Positions 36,005 through 47,338 are shown, numbered from the stretch's first letter. The stretch: DNA of 64,000 bases from Thysanoteuthis rhombus (GCA_963457665.1 OY735212.1:15621573-15685572); one strand, 5' to 3'. A program made the numbers and translations. The notes: generated by a model from the sequence alone, not told the origin.

Positions 36005-36250
36005 ATATAGAGAGAGTAGAATGTGAATTCGTTACACAAACTAGCTCATGTTTCTGCCCTCTCTGTGCCTCATAACCCACATTCTACTATTTATTTCCAG
36101 CTCTACGCTAAAACAACTTAACTTCAGTAAAAAGTTATATGTATCGAGCACTCTATAAAATAATTCCATTACATATCAGGCTTTGTATTATTAATATATT
36201 ATCATATATATAATATACTGCAAGCCTGATTTGTACCACATGTACTATGT
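36005..36250 (-). mobile_element. Decayed hammerhead-family element (minus strand)
   Basis: GTAGAATGTG at 36016-36025 and CACATTCTAC at 36078-36087 are perfect 10-bp inverted arms. Between them the minus strand reads GGGTTATGAGGC, GAGGGCAGAAACATGAGC and TTTGTGTAACGAATTC. This is the 57.8-kb hammerhead with its core CTGATGA changed to GTTATGA, so it should be inactive. The neighbouring plus-strand body (TATGTATCGAGCACTCTATA, GCCTGATTTGTACC) is shared with 21.5 and 42.1 kb. Confidence 0.65.
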
Positions 36251-36261
36251 AAATAAATATA

Positions 36262-36268
36262 TACATAC

Positions 36269-36328
<60 letters not shown>
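36262..36328. repeat. (TA)n(TG)n microsatellite
   Basis: TA units followed by about 20 GT units. Confidence 0.97.
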
Positions 36329-36336
<8 letters not shown>

Positions 36337-36339
36337 GAT

Positions 36340-36560
36340 GTTTACTACTATCTGATTCAAATTCAACTTAACCACAGTAGAAGAACTCCCAGTGAGGAGC
36401 AAACTGACTTCCATAGTAATGGCCAGCATCACATACTCTTTAACCATTATTACACGGACAGTGGAACAGGGGGTTCCATTAAATCACTGATTTGTTCTGG
36501 ATTTCTAAAAATCCTAAGGGATTTCACGAAATCCCTAGTTTGCAATATTACAGTTGCATG
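36340..36560 (-). repeat. Dispersed repeat family E, copy 2 (minus strand)
   Basis: TTTAACCATTATTAC, TCCATAGTAATGGCC and GGGATTTCACGAAATCCC are the inverse of blocks in the 37.7-kb copy. The palindromic GGGATTTC..GAAATCCC is a family hallmark. Confidence 0.5.
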
Positions 36561-37730
36561 TATACACCCCCCCCACACACACACACACACAGACACGTCT
36601 AAAGTAACTTTACTATCGGATTGCAGGGAAAACTAGTGCCTACAAATCCCTACCTGAACCTTCACACTTGTCTTCCTTCTCCCAGCAAGGAAACGTATCT
36701 ATACTTACTGACCTATTAAAATACCATAAGCGTGTACATAGAACTCCCCAATTACTCTCCCTTCGACAAAGCCAAGATATGCACAAGCATAGAAACACAT
36801 GTTTAATCTCCTGTAATATGAGCCGTCCAAAAATATGAGCTACCCAACAACGCTCTCGCATCATGAGAGGTATCGCATTTCTTGATCAGTCACTGGTTTC
36901 CGCCTACAACTGGTTGTGTCTTCTTGTGCAATGTGCGAGGAACATTTTCTGGGTTGTGGAAGTGCCAGCCGCCGAGCAATTACCACACGGAAAATGAAAC
37001 CGGTAAGCCAACTGAAAATTGCCTTCATCTCGTACTAATACCATTGGGAGAGGCATGGATCCATTTCCCGCCCCCAGCTATTGGTAAAATAGCGGGAGAA
37101 GTAACTGAGTGAGTGACGTCGCTTCGGGTGCTTGTCACTCCTCATTCGGTTTCTCTGCCAAAAACTGAGGCGTCCTATTGGCCAGATACCAAAACGGTGA
37201 CTAGACAGTTAGAAATAACCATAAAATTCAGACTGTAATTGTGCTCTCGTCTAATCTGAAGAAACATACAGTATTTAATAGAGTCACCTAAGCCTGACAC
37301 AAGGCTTTTATAGTGGGAAACAAATATAGGATTAAACTCACTACACTAGCACATCGGTCGCTAATCATTGTAAAAAGATTATCCGTATCTCGTCCCCAGT
37401 AGGAAGTTTGTCCCCCCAAAACACCCCCACCCCCGGACTCCCGAGAATACAGTGACTCAAAACAATCAGTACGTTGCTGGTAATTCGCTACGGACAGGTT
37501 GGGTGTTTTTTTTTCCAACATTTGACTCAGCTTCTTTCCAGTTTCTTCAAATAGTGATAAACAGTCATTCATATAGCTCGTTTTCGAGCAAACCGTTTGC
37601 GTAAATATCTTCGTGGGATATCCTGGCGGATGTATCATCGTAAGTAGATTAGGAAAAGATCTTAGTTTCGAGAATTTCCTCTTCAATAAAATCTTCCATT
37701 ATCCGTCGGAAGTTATGCAAGCGATTCGAA
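36561..37730. other. No recognised gene; one long non-repeat frame
   Basis: A short poly-C/CA tract lies at 36567-36592. A minus-strand frame of 132 codons at 37288-37686 is the longest frame here that is not a microsatellite. It shows no signal peptide, domain motif or clear splice context and I do not recognise it. Confidence 0.35.
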
Positions 37731-37734
37731 AACA

Positions 37735-37955
37735 GTTGTATTTATGTTACTCCAGGATCATGAAACTAGGGATTTCGTGAAATCAAAAAAAAAAAACAAA
37801 CGTTTTTTTGTGAAATCCCTGAAGATTCCAGTAACTCCATCTATCAATGTTGTAATGGTTAATAACCTTGTGATGCTAACCATTACTACTGTTCTGAATA
37901 ATGTGGCCTTATGTCAAATCAAGCTGTATATGCAGTGTAAATACTGAAACAAAAT
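37735..37955 (+). repeat. Dispersed repeat family E, copy 3
   Basis: GGGATTTCGTGAAATC, AGTAACTCCATCTATC, AATGGTTAATAACC, ACCATTACTACTGTTC and GCTGTATATGCAGTGTAAAT align with copy 1. The tRNA-like B box is decayed. Confidence 0.55.
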
Positions 37956-37989
37956 ATACTTGATATTTACCTTGTAAAGCTTAGTTTGA

Positions 37990-37991
<2 letters not shown>

Positions 37992-38085
<94 letters not shown>

Positions 38086-38091
38086 ATGTGT
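37992..38091. repeat. (TA)n(TG)n microsatellite
   Basis: About 39 TA units and a short GT run. Confidence 0.97.
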
Positions 38092-38590
38092 TCCGACAGA
38101 ATGAATTTTAAATTGCATTATCTTTACGTAGGAAATCATTCGAAATGACCTCCTGTCGTTACGCACCTAATATATGACTCAGTTTAGACAATGTAAATAG
38201 AATGAGGAATGAAAGAAAATGGGATTGCTACAGGAATCGAACCAGCCGCTTCAACATGGCGATGCCCTTACCATTAAGCTAAACAGCCGCCATTAACGAA
38301 AAGGCCAAATGACTGCATCCAACCTAGACTTTCATCTCGTTTATTCTGCGTCTATTCGTCTCTTTCAACACGACATGTATGACACTTTAGGAGTGGACAT
38401 GTTTGATTCGACTGAATAAATTTTAAATTGCGTTATTTTTTGTATAGAAACTTATTACTTATAATCCCCGTCGATATCACACTGTTCACGTTGTCTAAAT
38501 TGAGTGTATATATTAACCGTGTAACGACTGGGAAGATCATTTCGAATAAGTTTCTATATGAAAATAATGTAATTCATAATTCCTAAATAT
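38092..38590 (-). mobile_element. SINE family A (minus strand) joined to a palindromic tail duplication
   Basis: 38092-38345 is a nearly complete minus-strand family A copy. It starts with the tail (CGACAGAATGAATTTTAAAT), passes the B box (GGAATCGAACCAG) and A box (CCATTAAGCTAAACAGCC) and ends with the leader (TTTCATCTCGTTTATTCTG). 38405-38585 then carries the tail twice in opposite orientations, with arms of about 55 bp around 38415-38470 and 38525-38580. The locus could fold into a long hairpin. A similar inverted tail precedes the 3.8-kb copy. Confidence 0.75.
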
Positions 38591-38599
38591 ATTATTATT

Positions 38600-38764
38600 A
38601 TCATTATTATTAAAAACAACTGACAAAGTTGGTCTATTCAATTTTTTAGTCAACTTTTCTTGTTTGTGGACAAGCTGTTTGAGAACAATATCAAAACTAT
38701 GTAATAACTTTCCATGATTCTTGAAATTGTGAACTAAAGAATTTTTGCCAGCACTAAATAACAT
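38600..38764 (-). pseudogene. Possible Penelope-like element N-terminal fragment (minus strand)
   Basis: The minus-strand frame contains VHKQEKLTKKLNRPTLSVVF. This parallels CKLEKLTSKLNEQRLSIIF in the fragment at 56.24 kb. Both resemble the Lys/Leu-rich N-terminal segment that precedes the reverse transcriptase of Penelope-like elements (EKL..KL......FL..C...P). It breaks off at an ATT-repeat. No reverse transcriptase or GIY-YIG motif is present. The assignment is tentative. Confidence 0.4.
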
Positions 38765-39840
38765 GATTTATGCTTGAAAGAAGAATTGCTGCCTAGATAC
38801 ACACTCCCCCTTCTCCTCTCTCTCTCTCTCTCTCTATTTCATATATATATATTTATATATGTATTGATAATGGCAAATATGTTTCAATTTCATAGAGAAT
38901 AATTCTATTATCTTTAATGTCAATGGTGAGTTGAACATTCTTTCAGTGCAAGATAACAATATATTTGTACTTTTACAATACCGTAGGAATGAATTTTCAT
39001 GCAAGGATATCCATCCGTTTATTTATATGTCGTCTGTGTCAATGAGCGTTCGCAACAACATTAATCTTTTCTATCTATCCAATTGTATTCATTAGTAGTT
39101 ATTCACTCAGTTTATATTTCACTCTAGTACAGGCATCCCCCGTAATAATGCAGTGATGGAGCTCGAGAAAATCAACCGCGTTATAACCGAGTTGTGATAT
39201 ACTGCTGGATACGTACAGTATTCAAGGTCGTGTTATAAGAGAAGAAAGGCTATCATCGTCTTTTGTATGAAAACTAAGTGAAATTCGAACAAATATACAA
39301 AGGCCTTCTTCAATGTCTGGAGTTCCTTTTATCAAAAGATATCATTGAAACACTAAAATTATCAAATTTCAGTTTAAAATAAAATGTTTATATATCCACA
39401 TCATAAGCCTCATCTTTTCAAGCGTGAACAGTTGCGTCTACATGAACTTCTGCAGGGAAAGGAGGATTTTCTTTTTCAAGTTTTCTTCGTTGACCAATGA
39501 CATGTTCTTGTTCAATTTATTTTATTTCTGACAGTTGTTTCGCCGGAGTACGTCAAATACATTTCTTAGTGGTTATGAGATGTCATCCCTGTCAGTGAAC
39601 ATAGCCCTTGACCAGAGTTTGAAATCGGATCGCCGATTCGTTTTTCCGAGTCGTTACCGACAAGGCCAATCTTAAACTACGGCAAGCGTCCAAATCGTGA
39701 TCAGGCCTACCGTAGCAGAAAGCAATAAGAACGTTTCACACAGTTAGGATTGATCTTTCTATGCAAGTTATGTCAAGAAAGTATCCAGCCATTTTGCAAT
39801 AGCTCGAGAACTTGTTTCGCTGCCTTCGCGTAACTTGGCA
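38765..39840. other. No recognisable gene
   Basis: A short (CT)n tract at 38815-38836 is followed by a TA patch. ACAGGCATCCCCCGTAATAA at about 39130 looks like the end of an unknown dispersed repeat (AACCGCGTTATAACCGAG). Nothing coding was seen. Confidence 0.4.
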
Positions 39841-39849
39841 TATGATCAG

Positions 39850-40230
39850 AGGGGATCTTACTACATATGCACGAATAGACACTCTTCCATGAGGTTTCTC
39901 AGTCAGCAGTGGTACACCTTTGGGTGAGTGTGTGTACGTCTACAGTTCAATTTCGACTGTCACATTCACAATGTACAAGCCCACTATTTTTCACGTCTTT
40001 TGCAGAGTTTTTGGCAAAAAAGTTGCAGTACCAGTTCAGATTTGGCTCCCTGCGACTTCAGGCTATTCCTTTAGAGATTTCTGACAGTGAATAAGATCAA
40101 GAAGAACGCAACAAAGGAGCTGAGGGCAAACCCTAAAAGAGTGTATGAGGTCCCAAGACGAGTACTTCGAAGCGGAACGAGGTATCATGGTCCTAGGTAG
40201 GCTATATTTTCGTTAATAAAGAATGGATGG
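39850..40230 (+). pseudogene. mariner-like transposase C-terminal region (broken)
   Basis: Across three frames the sequence gives FDCHIHNVQAHYFSRL (the D..PAH block), EFLAKK, SDLAPCDFRLF (the SPDLAP.DF.LFP signature), and then KIKKNATKELRANPK, matching the mariner stretch (IKENATKELRAIP). It ends with a QDEYFEAE-like block. The third catalytic Asp is expected at the DLAPCDF motif and is still visible, but frameshifts and stops separate the parts. It is independent of the N-terminal fragment at 23.1 kb. Confidence 0.8.
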
Positions 40231-40454
40231 ATGTTTACTAAACAGGCCACGTTCGAGAAGTGGCCCCAGGTACACTCATTTGGGAGGCACATATGGTCAG
40301 AATATCTGCGTTATGAGGCACAAAAGCACTCTATCATACCCTGTATTGCATTACGGCAGGCGTCTGAATAGATACTTGGATAAAGATCGAACTCATTACA
40401 CTGGCAGTCAACCTATTTATCATTTTGGGGGTGGGGGCATACAAGATCTAACTT

Positions 40455-40610
40455 TGCATGACTCACAATGCAGATCACCGAAGATCATATGCGAAATTGT
40501 GACCGCAAGAAAATTAGATGGCATGAAGATTTAGACAAGTTCAGAAGTTTAATGGCACCGCAAGGCCTGCGATAGAGATCTGGCGAATCTTGACAAATGG
40601 TAAAATGATG
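40455..40610 (+). pseudogene. Non-LTR retrotransposon 3' end (plus strand)
   Basis: The frame ITEDHMRNCDRKKIRWHEDL then DKFRSLMAPQGLR is the family C-terminal tail (IPRDH.RN.....KIRW..DLDKFR). It ends in ATGATGATGATGAC at 40605-40618. It is strongly 5' truncated. Confidence 0.7.
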
Positions 40611-40904
40611 ATGATGACACTGGCAGTATCTCTGCATGGTTAGTTGACTAACCACCGCTCTAGAGTGGGCTTGCAGTGATGTAGTGCTGTGGTAACGCGT
40701 GGGAATGGCGTTCTCTTACTCTGTTTGGGAGGGGGAACGGTGTTGCCTCACTATCTATACATATCTAAAATTCTTATTCGGTTTGCACCCTAAAATTAGC
40801 CGAAACGGTCGATTGCTATTTATATCAAATCAAGGTACACCTAAATTGTGCCCTTCCCCTTCCCAAACCACCCCACTGCAGAGGCTTGGTTGCCCACTGA
40901 AATT

Positions 40905-41090
40905 CAGTGGCGTAGCAAGGGGTTCTCAGCGTCCTGGGGTCGAAGATAGCGCTCAGGGACCGGTAACATTCTTGCTCCATCCTAGAGGAGAGCATGATTA
41001 TTGGTGAACCAAAGGGGATTTTTTAGCCCCCCCTCTCATCACAGCAGTACCCGGGTCGATTGTCCCCTTTCATCTTGCTACTTCTCTACG
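40905..41090 (+). mobile_element. TIR element family 2 (CAGWGGCGTAGC), copy a
   Basis: The left end CAGTGGCGTAGCAAGGGGTT is clear. The right end (CTTGCTACTTCTCTACGG) is a diverged inverted match. The interior has no coding capacity. Related copies are at 49494-49686 and 53514-53716. Confidence 0.5.
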
Positions 41091-42100
41091 GGATTGCTAA
41101 GCTTGTTAGCATTTACACTATTGTAGGAGTCCCCTCCGCGAGTTTATTTGTACAAGTGGGTACGAATTCAATTGTTGTTCGTGACATGTTTCTCTCGGCT
41201 GCACTGTAATGCCCGGATGTGCCTATGTATTCAGGACCAGATGTTTGTTTGTTTGTACTCTTAGTTTTGTCATGGATTCCATAAATGTCAGAACCGCTAC
41301 GTTTGCACTTCCATTTTCTCGACGCTCGTTCGGCGAGCAAGGTTCCCTATCGTCTACTCTCGCTGATTGTCAGGCACAGACATGTTTTCTTCACGGCGGG
41401 AAGCACGAGTCCAGAGGATTCGGTTGCCCTAAGAATAGAATCGATGTTTATTAAAGGAAGACCAAAGGAAACCTCTCGTAGATTGTGTTGACTTGCATTT
41501 CAAGTTTTGGGGATGAATTGATGGTTTTTGTTTGCTGGCTTTTGAGAGGGAGGAGTACATGCGCGAGCATCTCCAGTATTGACGACCGTCACTGATAGTC
41601 AGACTGACATACCAATCTACTCCAACCACCTCTACTTTTCCTTTTCCATCAGTATATGTTTGAAAATGCAAGGAACAGAACGTGTTATAGTGATAGGTTG
41701 TATTGAAAGATTGGTCTGATTTGGCAACCGTCTAGGATGGCAATTCATGAGATCGAACTGTGGTCTGATTTTCAGACTTATTTGTAATTGATTAAAAACG
41801 AACGAATGGAATTTATATTGTGAGCTTTTTCAGATTTGTCTAGCCTTGGACTTCGGTTAACATTTGATCGAAATGTTTTATTCACACTTGCTGATTGTGT
41901 TTCTATCAATCCATTCAATTCGTGAAAAACCTTTTGGGCCGATCTCCTTTCACTGTCATTTGGTTTGGTTTACTCCTACTTCATGGTAATTAAAAGGCAT
42001 GGTAGGTGTATGATAAGTGGGTCAGAAGAACTATGTTGAGTTTTTATTGTATGTTCTAACCCTGTGTCTACAGTCATCTAAGTATTCAACCAATCCGGTA
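41091..42100. other. No recognisable gene
   Basis: A slightly GC-richer part at 41110-41480 has overlapping frames on both strands but no domain. The remainder is AT-rich. Confidence 0.4.
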
Positions 42101-42245
42101 ATCCGTAAATGCAAATTTTAAAGTATATAAATATATACTTTGTCTCAACTTGATGTTTAATGTATCGAGCACTTCATAAAAGAAATTCACACATCGGATA
42201 TTGTATTATATCATATTTTATTGTATTCCTGATTTGTACTTTGAG
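42101..42245 (+). repeat. Body of the 21.5/36.1-kb hammerhead family without ribozyme
   Basis: TAATGTATCGAGCACTTCAT, CACACATCGGATATTGTATT and ATTCCTGATTTGTACTTTG match the body downstream of the decayed ribozyme at 21.5 kb. As there, it ends at a TA array. Confidence 0.65.
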
Positions 42246-42508
<263 letters not shown>

Positions 42509-42596
42509 AACTGACCCATGTATTTTGATACGCACTTGAAGAAGTGCCTTTACGGACACGTGTATAATTTCAGAATTAACACTTCAAAACGTTCAA

Positions 42597-42598
<2 letters not shown>

Positions 42599-42650
<52 letters not shown>
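42599..42650. repeat. (CA)n microsatellite
   Basis: About 26 CA units. Confidence 0.97.
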
Positions 42651-42654
<4 letters not shown>

Positions 42655-42854
42655 TAATGTGAAGTGCCTGTCTGCCCTGAAATTTGAAATTCTGGAAAAT
42701 ATCTGAACCCTGACACCAACTCGTGGCAAGTACGTGAATTTGAAGTATACTGCAGTGAAAGGTCACCAACAAATATATTTCCTTCTATGCTGTGCACATG
42801 CGCGAACACTCGTTTTCCATCCAGCACACAAATGAAAATCAATATGTGCACAAA

Positions 42855-43460
42855 GAGTTAGTAACCATGGTTATTACACAACAATCAAAATTGAAAAAGG
42901 CAGAACTGAAGAAAATAGACCACTGCATCTACCTAGGACAAAGAATATCCATGAAATCCTCAAAAGAAGAAGAAATTAAACGAAGAAACACCCAAAGATG
43001 ACAAGCTTTCGGTAGAGCGACCTCCAAGAATAAGAAAATTTCATCAGCCCAAAAATAAAGATATATAACCAATGTATCACCCAGATGGTCACCTATGGAG
43101 CTGAAAGATGGAACCTAACCATGAGATTAATCCTCAAACTGAGGTCCATGCGACGTGCTTAGGAGAGGTGTTCAACTTCATACGGAGAGATCAAAAGACT
43201 GTACATAACATTAATGGAAAACTTGAGTACAAGATAAGAAAACTCAAGTGGCAATTGGCTGGTCTTGTTGCAAAACGTCAGATATGGATCCCCAGAGATC
43301 ACCTACGAAACCGTTGCCAGCAGAATATAAGATAGTGATACGAAGTAGACACGCTCAGAAAATATTGGCTCCGAAACACCCATGATAGAGACGTCTTGCA
43401 AATCTTGGTGGAAGGTCTATGTGCAGCGACGAACGCTAAAAGGCTGATGATTACGATAAT
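42855..43460 (+). pseudogene. Non-LTR retrotransposon, reverse transcriptase C-terminus and 3' end (plus strand)
   Basis: The reading starts KKIDHCIYLGQRISMKSSKE then EIKRRN, followed by QAFGRATS. This aligns with the VDHFIFLGQQIS...RRITLGWQAFGRAS part of the 13.4-kb copy. It continues with frameshifts through TYGAERWNLT, RRDQKTVHNI, QIWIPRDHLRNR and RSMCSDER, and ends in a TGATGATAG stretch. There are several stops. This copy is the longest plus-strand member here and shows the same truncation zone upstream of the YGAE motif. Confidence 0.8.
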
Positions 43461-44503
43461 GATCGGTTGATGATAGTATTCATAATAATTTGTACAATGA
43501 TTTTTTATAATTTTACTCATTTGAAATAATCTCAGAGCTATCTGTTTCTGTTAACTAGTAAGTCGGTCTTTTCAAATACTTCATTTGCAAATCACTAATT
43601 TTTTGAGACAAGTTTACATTTGAACAATTATTCAGTGTGCACTTAGCTTTCTCAGAGGAGAAAAAACTGAATAACATTGTATTTTTACGCACGTTGAATT
43701 CAAAGAATTAGAGGTGACATTGCAAACAAAGTGTGCTTTTTCTCAACTTTTTTTTCTCAGAATCTCTTGCTTCGGTAAAATAAACGTAGATCAAAAGTGC
43801 ATGTGAAAAAAATTTTCCTGACTTTTTGATCGGGCGCTCTCAGCTTTCGTTTAGCCATTATCAAGAACCAAGGACCTAATGGCATGACGTCATCGAAAGG
43901 TACAGATGCCGATATTTAAAAAACAGAAATTTCAAAACATTTATCATTTACTATCATAATCTCTGTCCTTAACCAATCAGATCCTACATCTTATTCATGG
44001 CGAAACGAATAGCCAAAAACGTTTGATAAAATACAATTGGATCCTTTTTGCAGACACTCACTATTGTACTGACTTTCGTTAATCTGTGCGGAAACAAATG
44101 AGGTTAGGTAAACCTAAAAACACATACTTCTCTGAATCAAGAATAATAATAAAAAAAAATGCTTCCCACGTAGATTTTGTTAGAGGCAAAATTAATAATC
44201 AACACTATCGGGTTTTGCTCTTTCTTTTGATATTTGCCTCCAATATAAGATCAGGTAAAATATTAACTCTTCATATGACCTCTTTCGTAACCCATATGGT
44301 TGCCTACTTCCCGTCCGTGCTAGGGTTCGATGTTTGAGTAAGAGCCGAGATTTCGATTGCTGATTTTTGAAGCAAGTAAACTCCTCTTAGGAACTTTATG
44401 CAACACTTCCGACGCCCCATTTGGCCTCGCACAACACGAAGTTAATCCAACGGAGTACATACATAAATACACACACATAAACACACTCACACATTAGTCT
44501 TAG

Positions 44504-44535
<32 letters not shown>

Positions 44536-45150
44536 CATACTTGTACGTGTGTGAATGTATGTAGAGATTGAAAGACAGTGACAGACATACGAACAGACAG
44601 ATAGGCCTGAAGACAGACGGAAAAAAACCACAGATAGACGGACTGACAGAGATACAGAAAGACACACAGACAGAAAAAAGCCTGAGTCTGTTTTGGTTAT
44701 AAAATCGCTTGATGTTTTTACATTTCTTATCCTGTTTTGTAACTGCGAGCAGATTATATAGGACCTAGATACATTTTACTCTCAATGTCAAAAGCAGACA
44801 ATACATTCACGTACTTCCAAAATCAGTGATATCTCACAGTTATCGATATCAACGTAGGTCATAAAAGTGGCAAAGTCTTCTCTTTTTCTCGACCTTCAAT
44901 GATTATTGAGAACATCAAAACTCTCCTAAGAAAAGAAGGAATAATCTTTATTTTTTTAGTTAAGAACTAATATAAAACCAGAGGAAAGGCATTTTATTTC
45001 TCTTCCACAGATTAAGGGCCGCGTAAAAGTCACTTATATTTAAAAACAGGTTTTCTCGTTCATTTTGCAAAAGCTTTTTCTACATTTTTTTCGGTTTTTA
45101 TCCCCGCACTCTAGTAAACTTTTCCATCCTCTCCTGTCCTGGTTATAAGA
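43461..45150. other. No recognisable gene
   Basis: AT-rich DNA, with a CA/TA patch at 44469-44535 and a GACA-rich patch at 44565-44675. No coding signal was recognised. Confidence 0.5.
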
Positions 45151-45418
45151 ATGTTTATTTTAGATCATATCTATCCTTCTTACTCCGTTCCTACCTTTTT
45201 ATCTTTCTATTTATCAGGGTATGTTCATATCTATCTATTTATCTATCTATATAAGTCTTCTCATACCTATCTACCTATTCATCGCAGTCTTCTATCTGTC
45301 TCTTCATCTTTTCATCAGTCAGTCTTCCTACATCTATCTATCCACCTTTGTATGTCCACATCTATCTAGCTAACTACCTATCTTTATATCTATCTATCAA
45401 TCTCAGTTTGCCTGTCAG

Positions 45419-45485
<67 letters not shown>

Positions 45486-45680
45486 CATAGTCTAACCATG
45501 TGTATCTCTCTGTATATATTGTATGTACATTCATAAACACCCATATGGTCTATTTCTTTTGATAACTCTAATCTATTATTACATCTATCTGTTCCTATCT
45601 ATCTATCGACCTATTTTTTTGTATCTACCCATTTATTCATCTCAGTCTGTTCATAATTAATATCAACATATCTCTTTTTG
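45151..45680. repeat. Degenerate (ATCT)n satellite with (CT)n core
   Basis: Imperfect ATCTATCT repeats flank a perfect (CT)n tract at 45420-45483. It resembles the region at 15.64-16.15 kb. Confidence 0.92.
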
Positions 45681-46650
45681 TTTATATATCAGCAGTTCAG
45701 TAAAAAAAAAAAAAAAACATAAGCATTACTCTCTTGCACATCTACAGATGATATGTGGCCTCACATTGTCTCCTTGAATTGACATGATTTTTCTTTTCCA
45801 AACTTTGCTAACTCGTGTATATATCCTGGTATCCATCCACATCCCCCAGGGAGAAAATATGACACAAGGTCGGTTTAGATTGGAGACCCTCATATATACG
45901 TACAGGTGGTTTCAGAAATTGTCTAGATGTAGACACTCTCCTTTTTGGGATGTCTCGGGCATTCGACAATATACCTGATCCTATCCCTGTAAGTGCACAG
46001 GGGAGGTGCAGACTGAAAGGATCACTCCCTGGAACTTGAATGTTTCCTTTGGTTCCAACAAAAACATTGGAAACAAGCGAGAGCATCCGAACACTATTTA
46101 CTCTTAGTATCCGTATCGCTGTTATTATAGGTAGTAATATCATCATAGTTTAAACACCAAGTCGTGTTTCCGATATGAAGACGGATCCAATGACAGTCAA
46201 AGACAGGAATCCATAGAGTGAAGATGATTAAGCATATTGCTGCAAACTAAGTAGGAGCTCGCTATCCACTTAAATTTATACTCCGAAGATCGTTTCTGAC
46301 CAGACGGATGCAAAAGCGATGCCCTTGTTGATGCAATGAACCAAACGGATCAGGGTTCGCCCAGTGATCAGGTCAAGTGTTCTTATTTCCTCACAACAGA
46401 AGAGAAACTATTCAGGAAGTTCTTGTCCCAAATGTTCGCATGTGATTTTTCCCGCGTTAAATCGACTTCGTGTCATATCCTCTTTGAGTAATGGTTCGGT
46501 TGAATATTTGCTCAGACAAAAAACAGTTCTAACAGGAAAAAAAAAAAAAGAAGTTTTACCAACTTTTAGTTAGTTAGCTATGTGCATATTCCCAGACCAT
46601 CCTTGTAGATACAAACATTTACTCATTCCCCCTCCACATACCCCCCATAT
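45681..46650. other. No recognisable gene
   Basis: Open frames on both strands at 45784-46146 lack domain motifs. A poly-A run at 46539-46550 separates them from the hammerhead element. Confidence 0.4.
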
Positions 46651-46654
46651 ATAT

Positions 46655-46897
46655 ATATATATATATATATATGCTCTTCTGTTGGAATAGAGCACTCTGG
46701 TGGATGAGGGATTTCTGTGTAAACGAATATATCGCTTGAATCCAGCCTTATTGACGGTCTAGATCCATAGTCCAGAGGTAGGATATCGGTCTGAAGTGAA
46801 GGTTTCAATTTTGCCTCGTGGTACTGAATGGGATAATGGAAAGTCTATCGCCACACTGAAGAGATGTTACACATCGAAACAGCTGTCTGTGGATGAC

Positions 46898-46902
<5 letters not shown>
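46655..46902 (+). mobile_element. Hammerhead retroelement, copy 2 (plus strand, best preserved)
   Basis: A short TA tract at about 46648-46671 leads into TGCTCTTC, AGAGCACTCTGGTGGATG, CCTCGTGGTACTGAATGG and AATGGAAAGTCTATCG. It then reaches the ribozyme at 46851-46892 and ends GGATGACACAATAA against a TA array. The whole unit of about 240 bp matches the minus-strand copy at 2542-2775. It has no coding capacity. It is bounded on both sides by TA tracts, which suggests targeting of TA or TA-tract formation at the ends. Confidence 0.75.
46851..46892 (+). ncRNA. Hammerhead ribozyme (type I), all core bases intact
   Basis: Stem I is CCACA 46851-46855 with TGTGG 46888-46892. The core CTGAAGA is at 46856-46862. 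Stem II is GATG 46863-46866 with CATC 46872-46875 around loop TTACA. GAAAC is at 46876-46880. Stem III is AC 46879-46880 with GT 46885-46886 around loop AGCT. Cleavage is expected after C46887 (triplet GUC). Every invariant position of the hammerhead fold is satisfied. With a two-pair stem III, self-cleavage is usually efficient only in dimeric RNA, as known for Penelope and retrozyme hammerheads. Confidence 0.88.

Positions 46903-46954
<52 letters not shown>
46902..46954. repeat. (TA)n microsatellite
   Basis: About 25 TA units immediately after the ribozyme's conserved 3' flank. Confidence 0.97.
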
Positions 46955-46955
<1 letters not shown>

Positions 46956-47338
46956 GTCATCAGCTATTGTATCCACCACCCGACAAAGGCTGTGCTGACC
47001 ATTGCCATGTCTTACCAAACATTTCATCTGTTCATTTTGTGAAAACTAGATTGAGGGTATTATACAAGGAAAAAATAAACAACAAAAATGGAGGTGGGCT
47101 TCAGACTTGGCAAGAAGCGATATCGGATGGAGCAAGAGGCTAACCGATTGGTGCCCATAGGACAGTAAACGCAGTAGGAAAAGACCAGACATAAGGAGGA
47201 AATTAAAAAAATGAGTGCCGTGCGAGACTCTCGCATGACGTTCATTTTCTCTATTTATTTGCGTGGCCTGTTGTTCAATTTGCTACTTGGTTAATTCCGG
47301 TGCCGAACGAAATATGCTTCCCCAAAAATGTCTCCACA

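Noticed and set aside
36006..36090. Active hammerhead ribozyme at 36.0 kb
   Set aside because: The essential CTGATGA is changed to GTTATGA, removing invariant core bases. Only the stems and the GAAA remain, so I list it as decayed.
37288..37686. 132-codon minus-strand frame as a host gene
   Set aside because: No domain, signal peptide, repeat homology or clear splice sites. A frame of this length is not exceptional in 64 kb.
40699..41007. 102-codon plus-strand frame as a gene
   Set aside because: It runs into the left end of a TIR element and has no recognisable motif.
42525..42600. Hammerhead core near GAAGAAGTGCCTTTACGGACACG
   Set aside because: There is a TTGAAGA in place of CUGANGA, and no GAAA follows a closed stem II. 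The similarity is superficial.
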